36,691 nt of DNA from Prorocentrum cordatum (GCA_963575745.1 CAUYUJ010018878.1:52501-89191); one strand, 5' to 3'. Positions 17,135 to 26,774 are shown, counted from the first letter of the stretch. The notes: generated by a model from the sequence alone, not told the origin. Translations and numbers: made by a program.

Positions 17135-18465
17135 GCCTGGTCTGGGCACGGCTGCGTCTGCCGTACCAGCGTGGACACTGGCTTCTGACACCGCGCAGAC
17201 CGCGCAATGCTGAAGGGCATATGGTGTCCTACAGGTGTCTCTATGTACGTGGGTCCCGCCCTCACTCGCGGCAGGGCCCGATATCCCAGCCCACAGCGAA
17301 ATGTTCTGCCTCCTGCGACCGACCCCTGCCCAGAAACTTCCCAGGAAGCCCCCCGCCCAGCAGCCGCAGGCCCGCCCAAGCCGCCGGCGCATGGCGCCCA
17401 CCGCCAGCGTGGCGCTGGCCCCAGGGCCATCGACTGGCCCCCACCTCGTGCGCTTGGAGCCTAGGTGCCAATGGAAGACGGGAAGCATTCGAGGCAACAG
17501 CGCGCAAGCACTCCCAAGGGGCGCCGAAAACCAAGGGCGCGCTGAAAACCAACGAGGCTCAGCGGGCGAAGGTCTCTTCGGGGAGGGACTGCCCCGGGTC
17601 AGTGCAGAAGACCTGGGTCAGTCAAGCCGTGCAGAATCCTGAAAGATCTTGCGCGCTAGCCCGGGTCACTGCACCCCTGGCTCTGCTGAATTCTGCAAGA
17701 TCTGGTGCTCTGGATGACCCCTATTTGTGTTGACCCCCGTCTCAAGGCTGCCGATCTCTCTCTTGATGCCCTGGGCTGGCAGCGGAGATGGTTTAAGGTC
17801 TGCCTGGTTCCAGCCGCCATGAGCCTTCAACAGTGAGCACCCGCGCTGGCGTCGCCGCCGCGTTGACGCGGTGCGAGCCTGCCGAAAGGTTGCAAAGACC
17901 TCAGGAGCCCACATTGCATCACTTGCAGCGCTGCAGAGCCACAGCACAGGGTCGAAGAAGGCATGGATGCAAGAACAGCGTTGACGAAGTACTGCATCCT
18001 CACTGCTTCGCTTGACTGTACATGGGAAGCGGCAGAAGATACGAGAGCACAGCAGCACCACCCCTGGACATTTGTCGCGGTCCTGTCCCTCCGCGGACAA
18101 GAGCTCGGTGCTGTGACGGGAAAAGACGAAAACAGCAACAGGGAAATTCGCTGTCGCCCGCCACGGCCTCCGTCATTTATAATGCTGAAGACGGCTTAGC
18201 GGAGCCCTACATTTGCTTCCAAGTGCATTCCGACTTGTACAGAATGCACGTGTACGTTCCTATGGCAATCTGCAGGAATTAATGAGCAGCCAACAGGGGA
18301 CAACGGAGGGACAACGTCCACAGCCAAGAGAACATTGCTGACAACAGTCTGCGCGCTTCCGCCCTTTTCCCAAAACACGAGAAACGATAATGGAGGGAAC
18401 TCCGTGGCAACCCGCAAGGAGAATGCAGACACTGAACGGAGCAGACACGACTCATTACTACTTCG
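17135..18465. other. Unassigned moderately complex region
   Basis: No long repeat and fairly even composition. The plus-strand frame to 17733 is open but low in recognisable motifs (Pro/Arg/Ala-rich). Scattered AG/GT sites exist, but no convincing exon was found by eye. It could hide exons of an unknown gene. Confidence 0.3.
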
Positions 18466-18469
18466 TGGC

Positions 18470-18590
18470 ACTGCGATCACGACCACTACTACGACTGCCG
18501 CCAAGACCACGACAACGACCACGACGACTACTCCTTCGGCTGCGACTACGACCGCGACTACGCTTATGACCACAACCACTACTTGAACGA
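18470..18590. repeat. CGACTACGACC-type short repeats
   Basis: Degenerate tandem ACGACTACGACC/ACCACGACAACG words encoding poly-Thr in one frame. The following 18590-19150 is GC-rich with open frames on both strands and no recognised protein. Confidence 0.75.
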
Positions 18591-19153
18591 AGCGAGCCGA
18601 ACATGCTGCCCCAGCCACTATCCATCCAGATCGCCAGGCCAGCTTGGAAGAGCCCCAAGCCTCGGAGGAAGGCTGCGCGCACGACCGCATGGAGGCACCA
18701 CTCTGCGCCCACGCCCGGGAGCTCCCCGGGCCCGAGGGCTACGCATGGTCGACGTCGACGGCGGTCGGAGGGGCGAACGCTGGGAGCGCGCGGGCTCCAG
18801 GCTCCTCTGGTGCCCCGCATCTGGCGGAGAGCGGCACGCGCCTCCGAACACGCAAGCTACACGGAGTCCGGAACGTGGTGAGCATCGGCCGGCGCCTCGG
18901 ACGGCGCTCGCAATTTCTGGTCGGCGGGGCGAGAGCGAGCCTCCTCCGTGAAAAGGTGGGCGGGCTGCGCACAGCTCCAATTGGGGAGGCAGGGCGCACA
19001 GGCGGGCGGCCGGGCGGCGCTCAAACAAAAGCGAGCGTAGAGACGCGCGGGCAGAGCCCACGGCGCATCCTATAGCGGTCGCCGCCGGGCAGACGCGGCG
19101 ACGCGCGGGTGAGACCGGCAGGCAGGCAGGAGGCACCACACGGGCCGGCCTGC

Positions 19154-19334
19154 TACAGTCGGGGCGTTGACCTAAGGAACCCTAAATAAGGAACGAGGCC
19201 CCTTTTTTTCCATAAGTTGAACTTCGATTTCCGATCGAAAACATAAGGAAAACCTGAGGCAAGCTGTGAAACACTTAAGGAACGCGGAGCCCCTCCCCAA
19301 CGAAAAGGGTTCCTTCTTCAGGGCCCCGACTGTA
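19154..19334. mobile_element. 181-bp TIR element, Tc1/mariner-like flanks
   Basis: Begins TACAGTCGGGGC and ends GCCCCGACTGTA. If TA is the target duplication, the inverted termini start CAGTCGGGGC, a layout known from Tc1/mariner miniature elements. An inner pair AAGGAACC/GGTTCCTT extends the TIR. It lies 35 bp beyond the stop codon of the Popeye-domain gene, in what would be its 3' flank. Confidence 0.75.
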
Positions 19335-19368
19335 CTTGCCGAGGTCATGCAGCGGGCCAGGGTGGGCT

Positions 19369-20579
19369 TTATACCCGGACGCCCCATCTCTTCCTCTGGC
19401 TGACGATGCTGGGCAGGTCCATCTGAGCGGCGTCCATGTGCAGCATCTTGTCAATCACGGACTGCGACCAGACCTTGCCGATGAGGTCGGCAAGATCGGG
19501 GTCGGTCATGCACAGGTGCAGCAGGGGCTTCAGCTCCCATCTCCGAACCTCAACGCCCTCGCCCGCCTGCACGTCCCATTTGGCTCTGCTGCGCTGCAGG
19601 AGCTCGTCCAGGTTCCGGGTGCGCAGCTCGGCGTCGGCGTCGGCGCTCGCCGGCTGCCCCATGCCGAAGCCGCCCCAGAGCTCGCTGAAGGCGTGGACGA
19701 ACTCCACGTCGAGCTCCCTGCTCTTCTCCACCTGGGCCAGGCGGTGCTTGTAGAGCTCCTCAAACGAAGAAAGAACGCCATAAACATAAACTTTCGGCGC
19801 TCCGCGCGGATTTCGTGGATCCGCGCTGGGCCCCCCCGCGGCGCCTCTGGCGCCGCCCCTGGCGCGCTTCGCGTGCCAGGGAGCGGTGTCCATCGCAGAT
19901 CCAGGCAATCCGCGCGGAGCGCCAAAAGCTTTTGTGTATGGCGTTCCTTCTTTCTCGACTCCTGGCTCACGCTCACCGCCTTCGGCCCCGACACCATGTT
20001 CAGCAGCTGCAGCGCCCTCAGCTCGCCAACCCAGGCCCCCGCGCTGTAGGGGTCCACGTCGGCGGCCTCTCCGCTCACGGAGTCGAGGCCGCGGATGTGC
20101 TTGTCGTCCGACAGCCTGAACACGTGGCCGCGGAGCACGAGCTCGACATGCTCCTTCTCAGGGGCGGCCAAGAGGGGGGCGTCCAAGAGGGGGGGGCGCA
20201 AATCATGGCCGGCGGCATGTGCGCGGCCCGGGAGGTGGGGGGCAGAAACGTAATGAAACAAGAAGCGCCATGGAATCTGAGGAAACATCATGGCCCAAGC
20301 CATGATATCCCCCCCCCCCTTGTCATCACCCCCCTCTTGGCCGCCCCCGACCTTCGCCTCGCCCTGAACTGCGATCTTGGTGCCGGGGGGCACTAGGCAG
20401 GTCTCCCCGAGGTTCCAGAAGTCCCGAAACTGCCGCGGGCCGACGCCGAACGGCATGAAATACTTCTCGTAGATGTCCAGCTCCTTCGGGGGGAGCACCA
20501 CCGGCTGCCTGTCCTGAAGCAGCTTCCATACCATGAATATGTTGATGCAGACCTTCAGGAATGCCCAGATGAACGGCAC
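19369..20579 (-). CDS. Popeye-domain protein (partial, spliced)
   Basis: Best reading is exons 20579-20352, 20153-19977 and 19758-19369 (stop TAA), about 264 residues; the start codon lies upstream and is not identified. Exon 1 gives the end of a membrane helix (INIFMVWKL) and the Popeye entry region (RQPV, ELDIYEKYFMPFGVGPRQF, VPPGTKIAVQGEA). Exon 2 gives the beta-barrel (HVELVLRGHVFRLSDDKHI). Exon 3 gives the last strand and helix (VRRWELKPLLHLCMTDP, IGKVWSQSVIDKMLHM). This order matches the Popeye/cyclic-nucleotide-binding fold; known members are membrane proteins that bind cAMP in animals. Both internal introns contain TIR elements. An insertion of about 60 residues in exon 3 (VEKSRELDVEFVHAFSELW onward) precedes the final motif and is unusual for animal members. 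The exon 2 donor is ambiguous: GCG|GTGAGC, or a few codons later at CAG|GAGTC. An alternative is a divergent CNB-domain protein outside Popeye. Confidence 0.7.
19759..19976 (-). mobile_element. Element B, copy 5, forming a Popeye-gene intron
   Basis: Full palindrome: outer arms GAAGAAAGAACGCCATA (plus-strand left) and TATGGCGTTCCTTCTTTC (right), inner arms ATAAACTTTCGGCGCTCCG / CGGAGCGCCAAAAGC. On the minus strand its end supplies the pyrimidine-rich acceptor TTCTTTCTTCGTTTGAG. Intron limits are 19976 (GTGAGC) to 19759, or a start nearer the element if a GA donor is used. The copy lies between two coding exons in the same frame. Confidence 0.8.
20154..20351 (-). mobile_element. TIR element forming a second Popeye-gene intron
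   Basis: Arms GGGCGGCCAAGAGGGGGG and CCCCCCTCTTGGCCGCCC are inverted at the two intron ends, and a second TCCAAGAGGGGGG lies just inside. The minus-strand donor is GCGAAG|GTCGGG and the acceptor CTGAGAAG|GAG; GAAG occurs at both borders, as expected if a target duplication made the splice sites. Excision joins QGEAK to EHVELVL. The family is unrelated to B, C, H or I and is single copy here. Confidence 0.75.
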
Positions 20580-20582
20580 CTT

Positions 20583-21115
20583 GAAGGGGGAGGGCAGGAC
20601 GGAGAACGGAGAGGAGGGAGGCAGGATCGAGGAGAGGAGGGATGGAGAGGGACGGAGGGAGGAGGCGAGAAGAGAGGAGGGCAGGGAGGCGGAGGACGAG
20701 ACATGCGGGGAGGAAGAGCAGCAGCGGCGAGAACAGAGGCACCAGCAGCAGGACCGAGAGCTGGAGGAGAAGGAGCCAGACCTGCTTTGAGAGCAAAGTG
20801 CGTGCGACCACCAGCCCAGCTCAGTGGGGGAGGGGCAGGGAGCGAGAAAGGTTGAGAAGGAGGGAAGGCCCTCACCGTCCGTCCTCCCCTCCCTCCTTCC
20901 CTCCCTCCCTTCTCCTCCTCCTCCTCCTCCTCCTCCTCCTCCTCCTCCTCCTCCTCCTCCTCCTCCTCATTATCCCACCTCCCTCACTCCCTTGCTCCTT
21001 TCCTCCCTCCTCCTTCTCCCTCTTCCATCCCTCCCTTCCTCCGTTCCTCCCTCCTCCTGCTCACTCCCCGTCTCCCCTCCTCTCTCCCATCCTTCCTCCT
21101 CCTCCTGCTTCCCCA
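20583..21115. repeat. Purine/pyrimidine tract with CCT array
   Basis: GGAGGA-rich to 20770, then pure (CCT)n at about 20908-20968 and CCTCC-rich sequence to 21115. On the minus strand this looks like intron sequence of the Popeye gene; the candidate exon at 20782-20819 interrupts it. Confidence 0.8.
20782..20819 (-). CDS. Candidate upstream exon of the Popeye gene
   Basis: A 38-nt minus-strand piece between the acceptor CCCCCACTGAG and donor AAAGCAG|GTCTGG. In the phase needed to join the exon starting at 20579 it reads GLVVARTLLSKQ, then VPFIWAF. The pyrimidine tract before it is strong. The short length and lack of homology make it tentative. Further upstream exons may be HSRQFFILHELSGQVAGHV near 21290-21230 and MDDHRGRVPDLEL near 21515-21475, which are weaker still. 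Confidence 0.35.
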
Positions 21116-21119
21116 GCGG

Positions 21120-21562
21120 CGGGCGACAGCTCACAAGGGGCATGTTTGGCCTGCCCGCGATGATTATTGGTAGGGGCAGCGGCCGGAAGCAGGGGAGATG
21201 GGGAAGAAGGGGAGAGCTCAGGCACGTGGCCTGCGACTTGGCCAGAGAGCTCGTGCAGGATGAAGAATTGCCGAGAGTGCAGGACAAGTAGAGGGGCACG
21301 CGAGGGCACAGAGTAACTGAGCCAGGATGGAGGGGGGGTGGAAGCAGGGAAGGAGGGAGAGAGGGGAGGGAGGGAAGAAGGGGAGGGAGGGAAGGGAGAG
21401 ACAGGATGGAGGGGAGGGGGGAGGAGGGGACGAAGGCAAGAAGGTAAGAATGTAGGGCAGGAGAGGAGGGACGAGCTCGAGATCCGGGACCCGCCCGCGG
21501 TGGTCATCCATAGGGACGGGGGCGGCGAGGAAGAGAGGGAAGATCGAGGAGGGGAAGGAGTT
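21120..21562. other. CT-rich spacer with two related islands
   Basis: Two islands of about 36 bp resemble each other: CTGCCCGCGATGATTATTGG at about 21153 and CCGCCCGCGGTGGTCATCC at about 21490. Between them are GGGAGG runs. They may be exons of the Popeye gene or a small repeated element; neither is proven. Confidence 0.3.
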
Positions 21563-22510
21563 GTTCCCAACCATACTGTGGTGCTGGGTCTTCTTTTTTA
21601 AAGAGGCAACGCCCCGCGTTCCTCCTCCTCCCGCTGCCCCCTCCCTCCTCCCGCTCCTCCCTCCTCCCGTCACCCCCCTCACTTTGGCACACCCCTCACG
21701 CGCTTCGTGGCCCCATAGGGAGCCCCACCGAAGGCCCATACGCTAGCGTTCGCATGCGCCCACCGCCCGCATTTTGGCACACCCCTCACAAGTTTCGTGG
21801 CCCCATAGGGAGCCCTACCGAAGGCCCAAATGCCAGCGTTCGCATGTGCTCACCGCAGCCATTTTGGCACACCTCTCACACGATTCGTGGCCACACTGGG
21901 AGCCTCACCGAAGGCCAAGATGCCAGCGTTCGCAGGCGCGCACCGCACCCATTTTGGCACACCTCTCACACGTTTCGTGGCCACACTGGGAGCCCTACCG
22001 AAGGCCCAAATGCCAGCGTTCGCATGCGCCCACGGCACCCATTTTGACACGCCCCTCACGCGTTTCGTGACCCCGTAGGGAGCCCCACCGAAAGCTCAAA
22101 TGCCAGCGTTCGCATGCGCCCACCGCGCCCATTGCGGCACACCCCTCACACGTTTCGTGGCCCCAGTGGGAGCCCTACCGGCCCACATGCCAGCGTTGGC
22201 ATGCGCCCAACGCGCCCATTTTGGCACACCCTTCACACGTTTCGTGACCCCATCGGGAGCCCCACCGAAGGCCCAAATGCCAGCGTTCGCATACGCCCAT
22301 CGCACCCAGTTTGGCACGCCCTTCACTCGTTTCGTGGCCCGATAGGGAGCCCCACCGAAGGCCCAAATGCCAGCGTTCGCATGCGCCCACCGCGCCCATT
22401 GTGGCACATCCCTCACACGTTTGGTAGCCCCATAGGGAGCTCCACCGAATGCGGTGCATACAACGACGGTGCCCACAACTGCAGATGTTTTGGTTTTTCG
22501 TCAGGCTAAT
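21563..22510. mobile_element. Element E, copy 1 (carries 90-bp array)
   Basis: The left unique part (TTCCCAACCATACTGTGGTG, CTGGGTCTTC, AAGAGGCA) and right unique part (CACAACTGCAGATGTTTTGG, GTCAGGCTAATTC) match the flanks of the array at 23518-24945. No transposase frame. Exact ends are not defined. Confidence 0.6.
21683..22455. repeat. 90-bp tandem array (9 units)
   Basis: (A)TTTTGGCACAC recurs at 21683, 21773, 21863, 21953, 22043, 22133, 22220, 22310 and 22400; the step is exactly 90 except one of 87. Each unit holds TTTCGTGGCCCCATAGGGAG, CCCACCGAAGGCC and GCCAGCGTTCGCATGCGCCC. Because 90 is a multiple of three, 30-residue repeat ORFs exist in several frames on both strands; no single frame is favoured. 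Confidence 0.95.
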
Positions 22511-22708
22511 TCTTGTTTGGGGCGGGGGGGCGGGGGTTAGAGTCGAGCGCCAGACTCCCATGCACGACATTGCACGGCGACGAAGTGGGAGGCCGAAAAC
22601 GAGGGCCCGAAAAAAAGCGAGCGAGGCGAGGGACCAGGGGGAGCCACCGACGGCGGAGTGGGGGATGAGGGAGACGGGGTGCGACTGATGGGGGAGCGGG
22701 CCGGTGAG

Positions 22709-22776
22709 ACTTGAGGACCTCGGAGACCTCGAGGACCTCGAGGGTCTCGAGGACCTCGAGGACCAGTGGCCGGACA
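22709..22776. repeat. 9-bp GACCTCGAG repeat
   Basis: Seven or so tandem GACCTCGAG units with few changes. The surrounding 22510-22700 and 22780-23060 contain no recognised gene. Confidence 0.9.
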
Positions 22777-23069
22777 CGGAGGCGGTGCGACCGCTGCCGC
22801 TTTGGAGCAGGAGCAGCAGGAGCTCTTGTCTGAGCGTGGGCCATCGTCAAGCCCTTCACTCCCCTGAACAAGCTACAGTCGCAGCGCGCGGCGCAGGGGC
22901 CGGAGCGAGGGCCTGAACAGGAGCGAAGCGAGAGCCGCAGGAGGTTCCCGAGCGGCGGGGGCCCGCCGACACCCACACGCCCAGGCAGGGACCGAGCACC
23001 CCGCAGGGGGAATGGGCCAAGTTTAAACCACCACTACCATCGGTAGGACGGGGGAGAAGGGAGGACGGG

Positions 23070-23345
23070 AAGGTCCTCCTCCTCTTCCTCCTCCTCCTCC
23101 TCCTCCTCCTCTCCGACCTAGTTATGGTTGTGGTGGTGGACAATCGGCCCATCAAGGGACACACTAAATCCACTAGCAGTGAGTCCGCCGCCCATGTTGC
23201 ATCCTTCGGGGGCCTTGTCCGTGCCACCGCGGCCCTGTCCGCGCCGACTCCGTGTCGAATCCACGTCGGACTCGTCGAGTCCGTGCCTGGCGCCGGATCC
23301 GCGTCGACTCCACGCAAAGTCTGCGTCGAGTCCGCACCGAGCATG
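23070..23345. repeat. TCC run and GTCGACTCC minisatellite
   Basis: (CCT)n at 23070-23113; then 23220-23345 has degenerate tandem words CGCGTCGACTCCACG, TGCGTCGAGTCCG and TGTCGAATCCACGTCGGACT. Confidence 0.7.
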
Positions 23346-23517
23346 CGTGGGGCACGAGAGAAGACACCCATTCGGGGGACAGGCGAGGCCCGCGCAGGGC
23401 CAGGGCAGAGAGGCACTGCCTTCAGGCTCAAGGGGGGGGGCGCAGAGGGAGAGGGGGGAGGCGTGACCCCCTTCGCATGAGTGCGCCCTCCTTGCAGGCG
23501 CCAGCCAGGGATCGCCC

Positions 23518-24945
23518 CGAACAGCGTTTTTTCCCAAAAATCTCTGGTGTTGGGTTTTCGTTGTGAAGAGGCAGTCCCATCGTCTTCTCTCATCTTTCCT
23601 CCTCTTCTCCTCCTCTCCATCTCCCTCATTCCTCCTCCCATCCCTGCCTCTGTCTCCCCCCGAGCACGGCGCTTCGTGGCACCATAGGAAGCTCCATCTA
23701 AGGCTCCAGTGGCGGTGTCCACATGCGACTCCCACATTCAGCACGGCATTCCGTGGCACCATAGAGAGCTCCACCTAAGGTCCCAGTGGCGGTGCCCACG
23801 TGCGCCCCCCCCCCCCACCCCACCGAGCACAGCGTTGCGCGGCCCCATAAGGAGCTCCACCTAAGGCCCCAATTGCGGTGACCACATGCGTTCCCCCCCC
23901 CGCCCAGAACAACGTTGCGTGGCCCCAGAGGGAGCCCCACCGAAGGCCCCAGCGGCGGTGTTCCCATGCGCCTTCCCCACCCAGCACAGCGCTTCGTGAC
24001 ACCATAGAGAACCCCACCTAAGGCCCCAGTGGCGGTGCCCACATGCGACTCCCTCATCCAGCACGGCGTTCCGTGGCACCATCAGGAGCTCCACCTAAGG
24101 TCCCAGTGGCGGTGTCCACGTGCGCCCCCCCCCCCACCGAGCACAGCGTTGCGCGGCCCCATAGGGAGTTCCACCTAAGGCCCCAATGGCGGTGTCCACA
24201 TGCGTCCCCCCCCCCCGCCCAGCACAACCTTGCGTGGCCCCAGAGGGAGCCCCACCGAAGGCCCCAGCGGCGGTGTTCCCATGCGCCTCCCCCACCCAGC
24301 ACAGCGCTTCGTGACACCATAGAGAACCCCACCTAAGGCCCCAGTGGCGGTGTCCACATGCGACTCCCCCATCCAGCACGGCATGTCTTGGCACCATGGG
24401 GAGCCCCACCTAAGGCGCAAGTGGCGGTGTCCACATGCGTACCCCCTTCCGAGCACAGCGCTGCGTGGCACCAGATGGAGCTCCACCTAAGGCCCCGGTG
24501 GCGGTGTCCACATGCGTCCCCACCCCACCCACTACAGCGTTTCGCGGCCCCATAGGGAGCTTCACCTAGGGTCCCAGTGGCGGTGTCCACGTGCGTCCCC
24601 CCACCCAGCACAGCGTTGCGCGGCCCCATAGGAAGCTCCACCTAAGGCCCCAGTGGCGGTATCCACATGCGTCCCCCCACCCAGCACAACGTTGCGTGGC
24701 CCCATAGCGAAATCCACCTAAGGCCCCGTTGGCGGTGTCCACATGGGCCTCCCCCACCCAGCACATCTCTTCGTGGCCCCACAGGGAGCTCCACCGAAGG
24801 CCCCAGTGGCAAAGTTCGCATGCGTCTCCACCACCCAGTACAGCGTTCCGTGGCCAAGAGGGAGCTCCACCGAAGGCGATGCCCACAACTGCGGTACTCA
24901 CAACTGCATATGGTTGAGTCCTTCGCCAAGCTAATTCGTCTTCGT
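23518..24945. mobile_element. Element E, copy 2 (carries 76-86 bp array)
   Basis: The left unique part (TTTTCCCAAAAATCTCTGG, TGTTGGGTTTTCGTTG, AAGAGGCAGT) and right unique part (CACAACTGCATATGGTTGAG, CGCCAAGCTAATTC) match element E copy 1 outside the arrays. Confidence 0.6.
23665..24880. repeat. About 16 tandem units of 76-86 bp
   Basis: GCTCCACCTAAGG-type words occur at 23691, 23768, 23854, 23934, 24011, 24088, 24168, 24249, 24326, 24403, 24480, 24559, 24635, 24711, 24788 and 24864. Units contain GTGGC(A/C)CCATAG(G/A)GAG and CCCAGTGGCGGTGTCCACATG. Length variation comes mainly from C-runs. A three-unit higher-order pattern is visible between about 23800 and 24340. Confidence 0.95.
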
Positions 24946-25364
24946 TGTGTTTTTTGGCCGCCCTGGCCGCTCCACGGCGACGAACCTCACCATGTGAATG
25001 CCCTCCCCTCCCTGCCTCCTCCCTTCCCGGTGTCATGTGACGTGGCGCTCAGGATGTCTCGACCCCTTCCCTGGTGCCGACTTCTCATCCCGAGCAGTTG
25101 CTCGACAGTGCCAAGGGCCCCGTAGGAGCCCCCAGAATAACAAAATGACACCGTCAGTCGTGACTCTTTCACGGGTCGGTGGGGTCTGCGTATCAGGCCA
25201 TGTTTCACGCCATCACGCCGAGGGCTGGCGTCGGGGTGTCTCCCGAAAAGTGCTCCTCTGTCTGCGTTTCTCGGTGCCGCCCGCCGCGCAGGATGCATCT
25301 TCGCAGTCGTAGTTCCCGTCCTACTCGTCCTCTTCTTCTGCTTCCTCATCATCCTCGTCTACTC
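24946..25364. other. No recognised gene
   Basis: Unique spacer between element E copy 2 and the TCC array. Frames on both strands are short and unrecognised. Confidence 0.35.
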
Positions 25365-25558
25365 CACCTCCTCCTCCTCCTCCTCCTCCTCCTCCTCCTC
25401 CTCCTCCTCCTCCTCCTTCTACTGGCCCTTCTCTTTCTCCTCCTCCTCCTCCTCCACCTCCACTTCCTCCTCCTCGTAATTCTCGTCATCCTCACGAGCC
25501 CTCCTCCTCCTCCTCCTCCTCCTCCTCCTCCTCCTCCTCCACCTCCTCCGTCTTCCCA
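25365..25558. repeat. Two TCC arrays
   Basis: (TCC)n at about 25365-25423 and 25500-25550, with a CT-rich link. Poly-Leu, poly-Ser and poly-Pro frames are artefacts. Confidence 0.95.
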
Positions 25559-25794
25559 TCCCTCTGCCTCTGCTCGTCCTCTGGTCAGCTGGTTAGCTGC
25601 AACTATTCATTCACATATGTGAGAACACGAAACAGAATTCTCGACGGAACGCCATCCCGACTAGCTGCTGTAACATGTGCGAACAGGACGGAATACTTGT
25701 TTCAAATTGGTAGTAGCTGGACGTTCCACCCTGACTCCGACCCACCCTCGATAGTCTACATCCCGTCATCTACCTACGAGGTGATGGTGTGCAC
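25559..25794 (+). other. Complex spacer with an open plus-strand frame
   Basis: The plus-strand frame from 25619 includes a balanced stretch (TEYLFQIGSSWTFHPDSDPP, IVYIPSSTYEVMV) before entering the repeat at 25795. It could be an exon remnant. No family is recognised and no clear splice limits were found. Confidence 0.25.
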
Positions 25795-26085
25795 AGTCGC
25801 TTCCAGCGTGAGTGCAATACACAGCCCCGCAGGGTGGAATGCACAGGCCATGGGCGCTATGAAGGCCCGAGGGGTGAAAACACTGATCCCCGGGGGGGAC
25901 TTGCACAGCCCAGCGGGGTGGAATGCGTGCCCTGGGTGTGGGGAACAGCCCGAGGGGGTGGAACGCAAGCGGCCCCGAGGGGGTATATTGCACAGCCCCC
26001 CCCCGGGGTGCACTGCACGTGCCCTGGCCGTGGAAGGCGGTCCCCGATGGGGGGACTGCACGGCACACGACGATGTGGATTGCAC
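25795..26085. repeat. GCACAGCCC-GGGGTGGAATGC minisatellite
   Basis: Degenerate units built of GCACAGCCC, GCGGGGTGGAATGC, GTGCCCTGG and CCCGAGGGGGT at roughly 30-50 bp. Open frames follow the repeat. Confidence 0.75.
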
Positions 26086-26221
26086 AGACGACTCATCCTC
26101 CCCCCACCTCCGCAGACGTCGCTGTCCTTCTCCTCCGCATTGCTCCCTCTCCTCGTCCACCCCTTCGTCGTCCTCCTTCTTCTCCTCCGCTTTCTCCTCC
26201 TCTGTCCGTAAGTCGGGCCTG

Positions 26222-26357
26222 TCCCCCTGCAGGCGGTTTTTGGGCGATCAACAAAAAATGCCCCAACAATTTTATTCAAAAAATACCCTACAAATCGTCC
26301 CCAAAACTATTTGTTGACTGTGATTGTATCTTCCTCCTGTAGAGGGACAGGCCCGAC
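26222..26357. mobile_element. Element D, copy 2
   Basis: Termini GTCGGGCCTGTCCCCCTGCAGG and CCTGTAGAGGGACAGGCCCGAC with an A-rich interior. Flanks are GTAA on the left and TTCA on the right, so the TTAA-like duplication is imperfect. The left border forms GTAAGT on the plus strand, a consensus donor; a matching acceptor at the right end is absent. Confidence 0.85.
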
Positions 26358-26518
26358 TTCACTCTGTCCCCCTCCTCGACACCCTCCCTTTCTGTTCCGC
26401 AGCCGGCGCTCCAGGCCTCCGGCGAGTGAGCAAGACACCCCCCCCCTGCACCCCAAAAAACACACACGCGAGGCGCCGGACGACGTGCGCGGGCCTTCAT
26501 GGACGGTATCCTGCTGAT

Positions 26519-26770
26519 GAAGAAGAGTGCCATGCCGCCGTTGCCGAAGATCATGATCCCTCTGGCCCGCGATCCAGCCGGTCGTCCTCATCCTCCTCCT
26601 CCTCCTCCTCCTCCTCCTCCTCCTCCTCCTTTTCCTCCTTCTCCTCCTCCTCGTTCCTCCTCCTCCTGGCTCTCCTCCTCGCGCTCCTTCCGAAGACCCT
26701 CGCCGCCGTGCCGAAAGTCATGATCCCTCCGGCCCGCGACCCAGCCGGTCATCCTCATCCTCCCCCCCCC
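26519..26770. repeat. Direct repeats of about 65 bp bracketing a TCC array
   Basis: GCCGCCGTTGCCGAAGATCA at about 26532 and GCCGCCGTGCCGAAAGTCA at about 26702, each followed by TGATCCCTC(T/C)GGCCCGCGA and CCAGCCGGTC. The (TCC)n at 26588-26665 lies between. On the plus strand both encode P(K)(V/I)MIPxARDPAG, so they might be a duplicated coding piece. Confidence 0.8.
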
Positions 26771-26774
26771 TCGT

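Noticed and set aside
16993-17733. 246-residue plus-strand ORF
   Set aside because: It begins next to and runs through a foldback element and has low-complexity composition with no recognised motif.
19369-19908. Unspliced 179-residue ORF starting inside element B
   Set aside because: Its first 45 or so residues come from the palindromic element and recur at every B copy; the real coding part begins at about 19758.
21850-21875. Similarity of CCGCAGCCATTTTGGCACA to the dinoflagellate spliced-leader sequence
   Set aside because: Only one of nine array units shows it (others read GCGCCC or GCACCC before ATTTTGGC), the 3' half of the leader does not match, and no donor or snRNA-like tail follows. 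Chance similarity within the 90-bp satellite.
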